A stretch of DNA of 64,000 bases from Tridacna crocea (lineage: Eukaryota; Mollusca; Bivalvia; Cardiida; Cardiidae), in the NCBI GenBank assembly GCA_943736015.1, contig OX031065.1:48958992-49022991 (forward strand). Reading direction: 5' to 3'. Positions 1-10,876 of the stretch are shown here, piece by piece (positions within the stretch are counted from its first letter, which is position 1; every line of letters starts with the position of its first letter). Below the pieces are notes generated by a model that was not told the origin of the DNA, searched no databases, and saw only the letters and a list, made by a program, of their open reading frames with translations. A program made the translations under genes and the position numbers.

Positions 1-233
1 TTGACCAAACGACAAAAATTTTAGACTTGTCTAAATTTAAAGCATTTGCAGACAAAAATATACATGTGGCTCAAAAATTGAATTATGACTTTAGAAGAGA
101 AGAAAATATTGTGGGAAAAGCAAAAATGCTGGTTACCAGCATTTTCTCCTTTATCCACAATGTTTTCAGAAGGCTTCTTCCTTTGGGTCGTAAAATCCAG
201 GAATTGTTTGGGAAGGGGTTAACTGACTAATAC
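1..233 (+). mobile_element. TPA element, left end cut by window
   Basis: TPA consensus, plus orientation: TTAA, then CCCTTTACCAAACGAC, AT-rich arm, 67-nt palindrome with 33-bp arms centred on GCTGGTTACCAGC, second arm, TTGTGTGGTAAAGGG, TTAA. TTAA flanks and CCC termini fit piggyBac-type non-autonomous elements. In this copy the core is intact and the right end is GGGTTAA. Confidence 0.8.
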
Positions 234-640
234 TATTCCGTCGCTGAATGACAAAAGTCGACTTTTTTTTGTCTATAGGTATGAAAACAGTGCTTGAAAA
301 TATAAGATAATTTCTAGATCTAGTCAAAGATTTACAAGTAACAGACGATGTACCTCACCTATCATACTGCACGTTCTGTGCTGCCTGGTCTTGATCTACG
401 CCGTTCGGTGGTTCTTTCATAACTCGACAAAAGCAGCGAAAAGGGTCTCCAATACCCATCAGTCACTCGATACCCTGTTTGCAGTGAAACACGAGCGCTT
501 GAGTATTGTAAACATTGAACAATGTAGTTATACTAAAGTGTACATGTATAATTTATATTGCGCGCATATATATAGAAGAAAAGGCTTTTCGAACAAAAAA
601 AAGTAAGAACTCTTTTTTACGAAACAACACACTTTCTGAC
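234..640. other. No recognised feature
   Basis: AT-rich sequence without an exon or repeat I can identify; 330-400 faintly resembles PAL-J. Confidence 0.5.
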
Positions 641-649
641 GTGAATAGA

Positions 650-755
650 TGGATGGATTGTATTGCGTTTAACACCGTTTTCAACATAATCTCTCTATCG
701 CGGCGGCCAGTGTACATATCTTTGCATTCCTGGAGTTTCATTTACCAGCAGTGAG
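650..755 (-). repeat. SINE-2 3' fragment
   Basis: Minus-strand match to the SINE-2 tail: reversed, it reads the 'gttgaaaacggtgttaaac' ending also seen at 37200-37235. Confidence 0.6.
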
Positions 756-775
756 TACTCCACACAGTTCTTTAT

Positions 776-999
776 CTCTTTACTCCATAGATACTCATTT
801 CTAGGCATTGCTTGTAGGAGCCTTTGGAAAACATTGGGGCAAAAGGTGAAATTGCTCGTGACGAGCAATTTCACCTTTTGTCACCATGTTTTCTATGCCA
901 TCAAAAGGTGTCATATACACATAAGAAACAGCTTCACCCTTGCTGTTATCTAGGGTCAATTAGAGATACCATGGAAATGCCCTATGGGGTAAAGGGTTA
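776..999 (+). mobile_element. TPB element
   Basis: TPB shares TTAA/CCCTTTAC-type ends with TPA but continues CTCCATAGATACTC, and its core is GGTGAAATTGCTCG with its complement. The palindrome is intact; both terminal TTAAs are mutated here. Confidence 0.75.
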
Positions 1000-1113
1000 T
1001 CCAAGCCACTGGCTGGTTTTTCCCACATAACCATTTTCGTTTAGACTTTTAAAAGTCCACAACAATATTGCAGACGATAGAGTGAAAAATATTCGAATAA
1101 TAGAATTTGTCTT

Positions 1114-1289
1114 TTAACCCTTTACTCCATAGATACTCATTTCTACTCATTGCTTGTAAGAGCCTTTTCTCACGATGTTTTCTATGCTATCAAAAGGTGT
1201 CAAATACACATAAGAAATGGCTTCATCCTTGCTGTTATTTAGGGTAAATTAGAGATGCCATAGAAATGCCTTAAGGGGTAAAGGGTTAA
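1114..1289 (+). mobile_element. TPB element lacking its palindrome
   Basis: Both TTAA-flanked ends are present, but the hairpin core is cleanly missing: GAGCCTTTT joins straight to CTCACGATGTTTTC. Confidence 0.75.
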
Positions 1290-1459
1290 AAGGTTGAAAA
1301 CACTTCTGTAAAGATAAATAGCCGTTTATAAGCATTTTCTCCTTTTGCCCGCATGTTTTTCTACCCTATCAAAGACAAACTGAGACACATTTGATTTAAT
1401 ATCGTCTGCAAGTGATTTGACATAGGGCGAGTCTTTTTTTTCGTTTGGTAAAGAGTTAA
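1290..1459 (-). mobile_element. Degenerate TPA sharing a TTAA with the next copy
   Basis: Half-core and right arm ending GTTTGGTAAAGAG-TTAA; its right TTAA (1456-1459) is also the left TTAA of the following element. Confidence 0.65.
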
Positions 1460-1690
1460 CACATTACCAAACAACAAAATTATAGACTGGTCCAAATTGT
1501 AATCATTTGCAGACAACAAAATAATTGTGACTGAAAAATTAAAATTTGGTTTGGAAAGAGTAGAAAACATTGTGGTAAAAGAAGAAAATGCTGGTTCCCA
1601 GCATTTTCTCCTTTTCCCACAATGTTTTCAAAAGGCTTAAATTTCTTTCTCAGGGTCGTTAAAAGTCGGGATTGTGTAGTACAGAGTTAA
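1456..1690 (+). mobile_element. TPA element
   Basis: TTAA at both ends (1456-1459, 1687-1690); core reads TGGTTCCCAGCA, slightly diverged. Confidence 0.8.
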
Positions 1691-1796
1691 ATTATTGCGA
1701 CCTCGAGCGATGTACAGAAAGGGTGAGTTGAATCACTTTCAGAAAAGAGTCCACCCGTATGCATTATTTATCGATCCGTATGTACATGTCTATGGT

Positions 1797-2240
1797 TTCT
1801 CTTTACTACTCGACAAAATTGTTGAACGTTCCGAATTGAAAGCATTTACAAAAGAATGTTTATATCTGGTACAAAAGATGGATATTGTCGTTGAAAGGAT
1901 AGAAAACAACGTGAGAAAATGTTGGTTTCCAGCGTAGTCTACTCTCCTTTTCCAAAAAAAAAAAAAGTTTCAACAAAAAGTTCTACTTCCTCAGGGTCGT
2001 TTAATCCTTTACCAGACAAACAAATTTTACACCGATCCAAAATTAAAGCATAATGCAGACCGCAAGCAAAATGTTGCTCAAATAATGGAATTTTTTTCTG
2101 TATGGGTAGAAAACATTGAGGGAAAAGAAGAATATGCTGGTTACTAGTATTTTCTCTTTTTCCCATTATGTTTTCGAATGTTTGTTTGTTTTTTTCTTCC
2201 TTCCAGGGTCGTTACAAGTTTGGATTGTGTGGGGTATATA
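1797..2240 (+). mobile_element. Two adjoining degenerate TPA elements
   Basis: The first copy (1797-2004) has lost its inner hairpin and carries an A-run at its centre. The second (2001-2240) starts at TTAA 2001 and keeps a diverged core (GCTGGTTACTAGTA). Confidence 0.6.
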
Positions 2241-2500
2241 GGGTATAGGGAAGTTTGATAGAAAAAGTTATACATGTACTTTGATCCGGTTTCGTTTTGT
2301 GTTTGACAAAAAGTGCTTGCAAATACATGTAAGTAAGGAGGTTTTACGCATGATTATAGGTTACACTTGTATTTCCAATCATCAAAGTTCTGTTTTGTGG
2401 GGCAAAAAAAGACAGAAAAAATATGTAAGTAAATTTATTTCGTATTTCGTAATATTGCACGGACAAGGCACTGTAATTTAGTTGAGTGTTGAATGCGCTT
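2241..2500. other. No recognised feature
   Basis: AT-rich DNA with no exon-like splice pair that I can support. Confidence 0.5.
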
Positions 2501-2504
2501 TGAA

Positions 2505-2745
2505 AAGAGGGTTTGGTCAATGCGTCTACAAAAAGTTTCGACCCAGGTCAGCCTGTGCAGTCCGCGCAGGCTGACCTGGACCGAAACGTTTTGATATTGA
2601 ACAATTTTCTCATGTCATGGGACCTTTGTACCTCATGATCGAACCGATTGTTAGGCAAAACGAGTTTTATGGATCCATGACTGTAAAGAACTACTTGATA
2701 AAATATATTTTATGATGCATGAAGCCCCTGTTTGCCAGAGCGCCC
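2505..2745 (+). mobile_element. GCF element
   Basis: GCF elements pair GAAAAGGGGCTTAATGCAT-like ends with an inner GC-rich hairpin (AGGTCAGCCTGCGCAG and complement). Here the hairpin is at about 2543-2582 and the right end reads GAAGCCCC-TGTTTGCCAGAGC. Confidence 0.7.
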
Positions 2746-2762
2746 ATCGGTTATCTTTACGG

Positions 2763-3500
2763 AGTCCAGTTGCTCAGTCGATAACACTTTGACATGAAAC
2801 CAGTCGCTCGCAGGTTCGATTACCCAACTTCGTCCATTTTCATTTCGAGGACTGGTAGAGAGTCATGGCGACAGAAAGTCACTGCGACAGAATTATAATA
2901 ATAGTAATAATATCTGTATTTAGTGACATAACATAACATAGCATAACATAACATAACATTTATTCAGCATAAAACAGCACTTGCATGCTTATAGCGTATA
3001 ACATATCGCCGGTTTGCTTCCAAAATCTCGTAAAGTTCTATGAACAGCTTGTAACAAGCTGTAGTTACGAGGTTTTCGAAGTAAACCGACGATATTAAAA
3101 AAATATGCCCACATGTGCAAAAAAACAAAGACCTGAATAGATTATAATGTTATGTTCTTTAGTGAAGGTTAAAACAATAAGACATATTTCAAAGTCTTTC
3201 TTACGATGTTGACTTCAAGATGAGTGGATCAACGATAGTAACGATAATGATTAGGAGAACAATAATAACAGATCTAAATTAATAATAGTAATAATAATAA
3301 TCCAATCTCGTCTCGACACCGCAAAGTTTACATTGTTTTGACGACAATCATGTGGGAAAGCACCAGGTGGCTTGGTATGCATATTGTAGATCTACGCTTT
3401 ATTTGTGTTTCAACCCAATTCTTCAAGATTATAATTGGCTAATTTACTGTTTCAGTGTTTTGTATTGTATTATATTATATTGTATTGTTTATGTATGTTG
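2763..3500 (+). repeat. SINE-2 interrupted by about 440 bp
   Basis: A tRNA-like head (GTTGCTCAGTCG, GGTTCGATTACCC) and the GCGACAG body run to about 2890. The body resumes at 3335 (TTTTGACGACAATC). The insert holds an ACATA pentanucleotide run at 2928-2960 and a hairpin (2995-3085) also found at 60500-60590. Confidence 0.6.
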
Positions 3501-3509
3501 GAGGCCAAT

Positions 3510-3660
3510 ATTCACCGGCCTACTTCTTGGCCGGTATTTAGCGGCCTACTTCTTGGCCGGTATTCACCAACCATTCGGAACTTTTTATATTTGAAACTAA
3601 CACAACTTTTGATTGGCTAAACCAAATGGTTTAGCCAATCTTAAGCTGTGTTCCTTGTAG
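3510..3660. repeat. Short tandem plus palindrome (family also at 8200 and 55850)
   Basis: A 26-bp unit with GGCCTACTTCTTGGCC is repeated twice, followed by a near-perfect palindrome GATTGGCTAAACC/GGTTTAGCCAATC. Related GATTGGCT arms occur at 8268-8320 and 55918-55962. Confidence 0.6.
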
Positions 3661-3959
3661 ACTTGGAAAAATCTGGGGAATAAGAGAATAGTTGTGAATT
3701 TGGACTCCGCAGTATAACATATACATGTATAAATATTGTGCGAAGTCTTGGTAAACGAAACTCTACTAGGAGTGCAACACTCGTTTAGTTGGGAATAGCC
3801 TGGATTGTATATAGAGACATGCATAAATGCGATCCATAGAATAAAAAGATATTGTTTGTTAGGTTGGACACGTAAAACTCTTTACCATTCAATAAATTTA
3901 AACATCATGCCGTTCTAAATATTGGAAGCTTTCTGTAGGGTAGCAAAAAAACGCTGGCT

Positions 3960-4420
3960 AGCAGCATGTTCTTCTTTTTCAAGCTATAGGCCTACTAAGA
4001 CGTCAACCGCACGCCGTCTTTACGAACTCGTACAGTGAAACAATGGTCTAACTGTCACTGCATGGTGCCACCATATACAATCAATACAGATCTCGTCGGC
4101 GAGTTTAATGGCGAATTTTCCTGCCGTTAAATGCTAACATTTGATCCGAAAAACCGATAGAAGCATTCCGGTATTGTCTCGTGTAAATTTCGCTTGACAC
4201 TATAGCAGAAAAGAAAACTGACATGGCGGCATCTACATGTAGATAATGCTTGAGGCTATGTGAACGGCCCGCTATTCATTTTCCGTTATTTCATTATGCG
4301 GATTTCAATAGGTAAGTGAAGTTTAACTATTTGCGGCGGATTAATTCAGGCGAAAGTTTGCGAAATGATCATGTTTTGAAGGAAAACTTAGCTGAGAATA
4401 CATGGTATATCAGTTACATT
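3960..4420 (+). other. Non-repetitive island with a strong splice donor (4312)
   Basis: This stretch matches none of the repeat families. It ends in TTCAATAG|gtaagtgaa. The only ATG (4223) meets a stop within eight codons. A non-coding first exon of the downstream GT92 gene is one possibility. Confidence 0.25.
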
Positions 4421-4647
4421 TTAACCCATTACCACACAATCCCTACTTTTGACGCCCCCGAGAAAGAAGCCTTTTGAAAACATTGTGGGAAAAGGAGAAA
4501 ATGCTGGTATTAGCATTTTCTTCTTTTCCCACAATGTTTTCTACCCTTCACAAAACAAATTTCAAATTTTCAGTCACGTTTATTTGTCGTCTTCAAATGC
4601 TTTCCATTTGGACTAGTCTAAAATATTGTCATTTGGTAATGGGTTAA
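4421..4647 (-). mobile_element. TPA element
   Basis: TTAA at 4421-4424 and 4644-4647; core nearly complete with a shortened centre (GGTATTAGC). Confidence 0.85.
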
Positions 4648-4696
4648 ATAGTCGAATGCAATTTTCTTTTTAGCAACGAACGGAGTAGGGCCTACT

Positions 4697-4800
4697 GAGG
4701 CCCGTAGCTCATTCGGTAGCGTATGTATACAGGACTTCAGACCAAAGTGTCGAATCCCAAGCCCGACCAGCTTCTTTCCGAGACCTTAGTTTAAACACAT
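4697..4800 (+). repeat. tRNA-like SINE head
   Basis: A-box-like GTAGCTCATTCGG and B-box-like GTGTCGAATCCC; arms do not form a full cloverleaf. Confidence 0.5.
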
Positions 4801-4952
4801 TTTATTGCCATAAACATGTAGGCTAAATATGAACGAAAGCAATATATAAACACGTTTCTAGTACAAGGAATGACGCGTGTACATTGAAAAAGAGGTCTGG
4901 CCACGAGTTCTCACAACTTAGATTCGGCCATTCCCCTCCTCCAATTATATGT

Positions 4953-5181
4953 TTAACTCATTACCAAACAACAAAATTTTAGGCTTGTCCAAATCGAAAA
5001 AATTTGCAGACAACATTATAAAAGTGACTGAAAATTTGCAATTTGTTTCGTGAAGGGTAGAAAACATTGTGGGAAATGGAGAAAATGCTGGTTACCAGCA
5101 TTTTCTCCTTTTCCCACAATGTTTTCTAAAGGCTTCTTTCTCAGGGGTGTCAAAAGTAGGGATTGTATGGTAATGGGTTAA
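4953..5181 (+). mobile_element. TPA element, full length
   Basis: TTAA at both ends; core palindrome intact (centre near 5095). Confidence 0.88.
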
Positions 5182-5234
5182 GAAACAATAGTCTTAATCG
5201 GAGCTGAAAATTTTTCAAACATTTCAGTAGATAG

Positions 5235-5463
5235 CTCTTTACCTAACGCCAAAATTTTAGACTGGTCCAATTTGAACGCACATTAAGACGACAACCTGAC
5301 ATGGACGAAACCGAAAAATTGAAATTTGTTTCGAGCCGGGAAGAAAACATTGTGGGAAAAGGAGAAAATGCTGGTTACCAGCATTTTCTCCTTTTCACAC
5401 AATGTTTTCAAAAGGCTTCTTCCATAGGGTCGTTAAAAGTCGGGACTGCGTGGTAAAGAGTTC
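5235..5463 (+). mobile_element. TPA element
   Basis: Ends CTCTTTACC and GGTAAAGAG with TTAA decayed; core intact except one mismatch. Confidence 0.82.
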
Positions 5464-5589
5464 GTGAAGGGTTAATAAAGAAAAATAGATAATGAAACAT
5501 CTGAACACCAAAGACTGAAGCACCAGACAACACAATCTTGAGTGATAAAGATAAAAGATAGATTATCAAATAGATTTTCCGAGAATGAC

Positions 5590-5790
5590 GATAGTCATTG
5601 AGACAGGGTCCATTCCTCATCCACCACTGATCATTATTTCGACGATGTTTGTGTTGGAAGTGGCCACTGGCTTTGGAAGAATATTGTGAGAAGTAATGGT
5701 AAAGGAAACTCTTGGAAGGCACGAATAGATGAACTGACAGCTGCGATATAACTGAAATAATGTTGAAAACGGGTTAAGTCTAAATACTGC
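5590..5790 (+). repeat. SINE-2 body and tail
   Basis: Contains the GATAGTCATTG-GACAGG body, GAAACTC-TGGAAGGC and the TGAAATAATGTTGAAAACG tail typical of this group. Confidence 0.65.
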
Positions 5791-5867
5791 AAAAAAAAAA
5801 CCTGAATCATTACACGTCTGCTTCTTATGCATCTTACTGTCTAATGTTCAGAACAAGTTAACCCGAT

Positions 5868-5985
5868 TGATAAGTCGTATGGTGTTAGGAAAGGTAAATC
5901 TAAGATCAGACTGCATCTTATGTACACTCTGATCTTGACCTACACTGTCCAGTAAAGGGCATCAAATGGCAGGACCTTGAGTTAA
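5868..5985 (+). repeat. PAL-J hairpin
   Basis: PAL-J is a palindrome built on GATCAGACTGCA and its complement, flanked by GTGTAGATC / GATCTACAC. Here the arms are AAGATCAGACTGCAT and an imperfect partner. Confidence 0.55.
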
Positions 5986-6027
5986 CCCTATGAGAGTTAA
6001 CAGATACGTGTTTTAACAAGCTTGAGA

Positions 6028-6180
6028 AAAAAAAAAAAAACTTTTTGAAAAAATTGTGGGAAAAGGAGAAAATGCTGGTTTCCTAAATCAACATTTTACC
6101 TTCATATGCTATGCTGTTTGCTAATGCTTTTAAGTTAGACGGCTTCAAAATTTTGTCGTGTCGAAAAGTTAAAATTTTGC
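6028..6180 (-). mobile_element. TPA fragment
   Basis: A half-core and one arm; TTAA ends lost. Confidence 0.5.
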
Positions 6181-6257
6181 TTGTAAATTATTGATAACGT
6201 TAAAAATGTTTGTAAAAGTGTCAGAATTATCTCTTTGTGTCAGACATATACAGTAGC

Positions 6258-6480
6258 CTATAACACGCGAAAAGGGGCATTCGGACATTTGCGTAAAGTG
6301 TCGTCTCAGATAAGCTGTTTTTATGTAATTGTCTGTTTTGCGCAAGTGTACTGAAGCACAAAATCTATTGTAGACGTAAAGAGTCGTTTTGGATTAGCGT
6401 GCACGGACTGCACAGGCTGATCCGACACGACATTTTACGCAAATTTCCGAATGCGCCTTTTCGCGTGTTTCAAGCCATAG
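6258..6480 (+). mobile_element. MAR element
   Basis: MAR ends are TGGCTTGCAACACGCG and its complement, followed by AAAAGGGGCATTC, with inner hairpins CGTCTCGGAT. This copy keeps both ends (AACACGCGAAAAGGGG; CCTTTTCGCGTGTT). Confidence 0.65.
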
Positions 6481-6499
6481 ATATAGATCAGTGTGTCAG

Positions 6500-6975
6500 T
6501 TTAAAGGTGATTGATATAGAGGATATTTGTTTTTTTCGGTGGAAGATGGAAATTTATTTCATCGAGTGGACACCATCGGTAATATTTTCACGAGTGGCGC
6601 AGCCACGAGTGAAAAATATTACTGATGGTGTTCACGAGATGAAATAAATTTCGATCTTTTACCGAAAAAAAACAAACATTCTATTTATTTCATGCTTTTA
6701 ACCCTTTCTTGGGGGAGCTTTATCAAAATTCAGTACAGTTCTTTTCCCTTATTCCCCGTGTCGTACCCCTCCCGCATAGCAACGTTACGTCAAGCGCGAG
6801 AAATGTAAGGTTTATGACGTCATATTTCCCATCTGGTTGTTAGGCACGCGTAATTTACCTAGGCAACAAGAACGTGAAAATCGGTATTTTCACTGGTGGT
6901 ACCAGTGTAAGATCGAAAAATATTTTCACTGCTATTTCTCGATATCCTACCGGAGAGCATGAAATAATGATTGAT
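6500..6975 (+). repeat. Element N, two inner palindromes
   Basis: Inner palindrome 1 is ATTTCATC...GGTAATATTTTCACGAGTGG with its inverted copy; palindrome 2 is GAAAATCGGTATTTTCACTG. A shortened copy lies at 11597-11822. Confidence 0.6.
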
Positions 6976-7091
6976 TGTGCAGTGTTTAACGCCGAGGCTA
7001 GTGCACCTATCTATGCATAAAGAAATTGAGAAAATGCAGCATTTAATGGACAAATTCGAATATATGTCGCCTTTTCTGTCAATATTTTATT

Positions 7092-7323
7092 TTAACCCTT
7101 CAACACACAATCCCGACTTTTAACACCCCTGTGAAAGAAACCTTTTTGAAAACATCGTGGAAAAAGGATAAAATGATGATAACCAGCATTTTCACCATTT
7201 CCCACAATGTTTTCTTCTCCTCTCCTGAAACAAATATCAATTCTTCAGCTACATACATATTGTCGTCTGCAAATGCTTTCAATTTGGACCAGTCTAAGAT
7301 TTTGTCGTTTGGTAAAGAGTTGA
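7092..7323 (-). mobile_element. TPA element
   Basis: TTAA at left; right end GGTAAAGAG-TTGA. The core is diverged (GATGATAACCAGCATT). Confidence 0.8.
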
Positions 7324-7325
7324 AG

Positions 7326-7805
7326 GGCATTTTTGCTGGCAGCTACCTTCCCTTATTGTACGATCAACCAAAGGGAAACTCGCTTGAGGAGAAATGAAGT
7401 CTAAAACTAGACCAAAAAATTCCAAGTTGTCAATCTTTTGTTTACTTTTTCTCTGACTCTAAAATCAATGTTTTCTGTGATAGACTAACACTTAACCCGA
7501 CTGTATACAGTGGCAGATTGTCATCCTAAGAATAACTTTCATACTTTTGAATGGTAGGATCTAAATTTTCAAGTGTCCCTTTAAACCACTGCACTGATTC
7601 TATCCGCTGTTGGGCCTTTAAGTCGAATCGTTGAATATCAGATTTTATCTTTCGAAGGTTATTTCGCGTGTAAAAGTTTTTAATTTCCGTCAAAATCCCA
7701 AAGGACTGATAGTGTCTTTTTTCCTGTAGAAATAGAAGACTAAAGTCTGAATACTACTCGGCTAACAAAGTCAATGGAAACAATCAGTTTACGATCCCTG
7801 ATTGA
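7326..7805. other. No recognised feature
   Basis: No exon or repeat recognised. Confidence 0.5.
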
Positions 7806-8190
7806 TTTTTCACCTCTTTACTGAACGGCAGAATTTTAGACCAGTCCAAATTGTGGTGTCTGTGGTCGTGGGATAGAGCGTCGGTCTCATAACCTAGAGG
7901 TCCTGAGTTCGATACCCGGGAGCGGATGTCAACTGTGGGATTTTTCATTGGCCCACATATTCGGCGCCAGTACTGGTGTAGTTCCCAGGAAACAGAATCG
8001 AGAGATATTAGTATAAGTTGTAAGAACTTGTTTCTCAGTCGATGTAAAATAAATTTGTTTAAACTAAACTGGTCCAAATTGAAAGCATTTGCAGACGAAA
8101 AATTAAAAGTAGCTAAATCGAAAGGAATCCTCGTTTTACTGGGAAAACGAGAAGTATAGCTGGTTATCAACATTTTCTCCTTTCAACTTC
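7806..8190 (+). mobile_element. TPA element split by a SINE-3 insertion
   Basis: TPA left arm runs to GTCCAAATTG (7844-7853), is interrupted, then resumes with the same ten bases (8072-8081) and GAAAGCATTTGCAGACG. Confidence 0.85.
7854..8071 (+). repeat. SINE-3 nested in TPA, 10-bp target duplication
   Basis: tRNA-derived head with B box GAGTTCGATACCCGG and tail AAATAAATTTGTTTAAAC. Flanks GTCCAAATTG at 7844-7853 and 8072-8081 are identical, as expected for LINE-type integration. Confidence 0.85.
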
Positions 8191-8199
8191 AGGGTCCGT

Positions 8200-8337
8200 A
8201 TTCACCGACTGTTCATATAGTTTCATTCAGGGTATTAATTTCTAGATTTCAAGAAGTAATAAAACTTCTGATTGGCTCAACCATTTGGTTAAGCCTATCA
8301 GGAGTTGTTTTACTCTTGAGTTTTGAGAATAAGATTG
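8200..8337. repeat. GATTGGCT palindrome family
   Basis: TTCTGATTGGCTCAACC with inverted GGTTAAGCCTATCAGGAG. Confidence 0.5.
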
Positions 8338-8340
8338 AGC

Positions 8341-8480
8341 ATGTGACCTGTCACGCTAAAAAGGGACCTTCTTGGAACTGCGAAAAATGTCAAACCTGGT
8401 CAAACTGCGCGAATTGCGCAGTCTGACCAGGGTCGGCACTTTTCGCTTTTATGGTATTTTCCTTAAAATAAATACTCACT
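8341..8480 (+). mobile_element. GCE element, right part missing
   Basis: GCE ends are TGTGACCCGTCA and its complement, with an inner CTGGTCAGACTGCGC hairpin. Here the left end and hairpin are present; the far end is not. Confidence 0.65.
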
Positions 8481-8511
8481 GACACAATATTTTGTTTCAT
8501 TTCGTTTTATG

Positions 8512-8915
8512 TCGAACCCACCTGTATCAGTTTTGATCAGTGGGACCAGCCTGAGTCAGTTTTGATCGGTCGAACCCGCCTGTGTCAGTTTTCATCGGTC
8601 GAACCCGCCTGTGTCAGTTTTCATCAGTCGAACCCGCCTGTGTCAGTTTTCATCAGTCGAACCCGCCTGTGTCAGTTTTCATCAGTCGAACCCGCCTGTG
8701 CCAGTCTTGATCAGTCGAACCCGCCTGTGCCAGTCTTGATCAGTCGAACCCGCCTGTGCCAGTCTTGATCAGTCGAACCCGCCTGTGCCAGTCTTGATCA
8801 GTCGAACCCGCCTGTGCCAGTCTTGATCAGTCGAACCCGCCTCTGTCAGTCTTGATCAGTCGAACCCGCCTCTGTCAGTTTTGATCAGTCGAACCCACCT
8901 CTGTCAGTTTTGTTC
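8512..8915 (+). repeat. 29-bp minisatellite, about 13-14 copies
   Basis: Units contain CAGTCGAACCCGCCTGTG; the repeat start recurs exactly every 29 bp (for example 8654, 8683). Variants (GTGTCAGTTTTCA, GTGCCAGTCTTGA, CTCTGTCAG) occur in blocks, suggesting stepwise expansion. No spacers, so not CRISPR. Confidence 0.95.
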
Positions 8916-9108
8916 ACCCATTGGGTATTTTGCATATAAAAGTGTTTTTTTTTTTTAATTTCCCGTTAACTCCCGGAGAAATAATTTCCTTTCAATAGAA
9001 ATAGACGAAACTTTATGTAAATTCGCAACTGATATCAAAACAATTCTCACAATCATTACTTCATGTTTACGTTCGACTCATTGATTCTGTATTCGGTATT
9101 GTGACGGT

Positions 9109-9336
9109 TTAACCCATTACCACACAATCCCTACTTTTGACGCCCCTGAGAAAGAAGCCTTTTGAAAACACTGTGGGAAAAGGAGAAAATGCTGGTAACC
9201 AGCATTTTCTCCTTTCCTCACAGTGTTTTCTACCCTTTCCAGAACAAATTTCAATTTTTCAGTCACTTTTTTTTGTAGTCTGCAAATGCTTTCAGTTTGG
9301 ACCAGTCCTAAATTTTCTCGTATGGTAAAGAGTTGA
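9109..9336 (-). mobile_element. TPA element
   Basis: Left TTAA present; core intact but with CACTGTGGG in place of CATTGTGGG on both arms, a compensated change. Confidence 0.85.
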
Positions 9337-9414
9337 AGGCATATTCAAGGCCAAATGTAAACAATGCAGGGTTAAATTGCGGACAAATTCAAGTCGTCCC
9401 ATTCTAACAGTTAT

Positions 9415-9642
9415 TCAACCCTTTAAGGACGACAGATTTTAATATTTTCCGGATTGAAAGCCATCGCAGGCGACAGTTTCAATGAGGCAAAAATGGTGCA
9501 TTCTTTCCTTAATAGGGTAGAAAACCTTGTAGGAAAAGGAGAAAATGCTGGTTACCAGCATTTTCCCCTTTTCCCACAATGTTTTCAAAGGCTGTCTTTC
9601 TCAGGGTCGTCAAAAGTCGGGATTGTGTGGTAAAGAGTTTAA
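9415..9642 (+). mobile_element. TPA element
   Basis: Core intact; right end GGTAAAGAGTTTAA. Confidence 0.8.
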
Positions 9643-9644
9643 CT

Positions 9645-10013
9645 ATGTTTACACAGCAGAGTTAATTCTGTGCCATTCTACACACTTTCCAAGTTTAACA
9701 GTATTTTTCTCTTCGGCCGTAAGAATGTTATTCTAAACGAAATGTTGATAGCAGGAACTTCAATCGTATTTTATAATCTACTGGTAAAGGATTAATTACA
9801 AGAGAAAAAAAAAAAAATGAATAAAGTCGATCATTAATTGATTTTTTAGCGAGGACATCAATAGAACTGGCGCTGTGTGTCAATAATCAGATTAGGTCCA
9901 GCGCATTTCGCCGTGGAATTTGTTTCTATAGAACAGGAAACATTTATTCAAGAGAGGACAATTGGATTATAAGCTATCGTGGAAGATTTATCCCTACGGG
10001 ACAGATTTTATCA
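9645..10013. other. No recognised feature
   Basis: AT-rich, A-run near 9806. Confidence 0.5.
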
Positions 10014-10204
10014 GAGCTCCAGATAGAGGGAGTGATTTTGATTTCAAAATTGAAAATATTTATTGTTCTTGACTAAACCCCATGTTATGGGTACTCATTA
10101 GAATCGTCTCATCGAGACGATTCTAATGAGTACCCACAACATAGGGTTTAGTTGAGAAATAATAGATTTAGAATACCATTACTCCCTCTTATCTGGAGCT
10201 GGAA
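10014..10204 (+). mobile_element. PAL-I element
   Basis: Ends AGAGCTCCAGATA and its complement; central palindrome of about 36-bp arms (GGGTACTCATTAGAATCGTC) at about 10073-10152. Other copies: 47815-48140, 50200-50396. Confidence 0.8.
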
Positions 10205-10876
10205 CTCTGCTCTATTCTCATTATAAGTTATAAACTGGACATGGCGGGCAAATAAAGTAACTTTGGCCTCAGTTTACGGGCTTTTTGGAGTATATAAGTT
10301 GGCTTCTTTGAAAAAGAAGCCAGGAGAGATAAGCATCAATGTCTTCAAATAGTTTATTGGCTTTTAATTTCAATACATTTTGGCCGCCGCGTAGAAACCT
10401 CATAAATATGCTTTACATGACGGTCATTTGGCCTTCTTGTCGCTTTTTTCAAGTCACATGATCTTGTTCAGCAGTGTTCTTCCTCCTTTTTAACGAAATT
10501 CTTCTCTCTTTTTTTCTGCTGCTAAGATTTATTTGCTTAATGAAAAATTACAATTATTTAAGAAGTCATTTGCAGACATGGCAAATTGATTTAACAACTA
10601 TTTTTCTGATATTCGTCATATAAAAAAACCCCGCCTTTTTCCTGTTCCGGTTTTTTGATTTTGCTTTATTTACAAAACCAAAACGACACAGTCTGCGTAT
10701 CAGAGCAATTTCGTAAGAAAAATGGATTTAGACAGCAAATTCTGTGGCAGTCTGCCTTTTAGACTCACCACTGTTGGAGAGGTCTGATGACATCTCCAAT
10801 AAAGTCGTAACTTTGGCCTCAGTTTATGGGCTTTGTGGAGTATATAAATGAGAGTATTGGAATTCATCACATTCCC
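10205..10876. other. No recognised feature
   Basis: Two near-identical 35-bp stretches (TTTGGCCTCAGTTTA-GGGC) at 10263 and 10812 are the only internal repeat seen. Confidence 0.5.

Noticed and set aside
4697..4790. tRNA gene
   Set aside because: A/B-box-like motifs but no acceptor stem or complete cloverleaf; fits a SINE head.
8562..8768. Reading frame across the 29-bp repeat
   Set aside because: The period is not a multiple of three and there is no splice or start context; it is a minisatellite.
8512..8915. CRISPR-like array
   Set aside because: Units are directly adjacent with no unique spacers, and the genome is animal.
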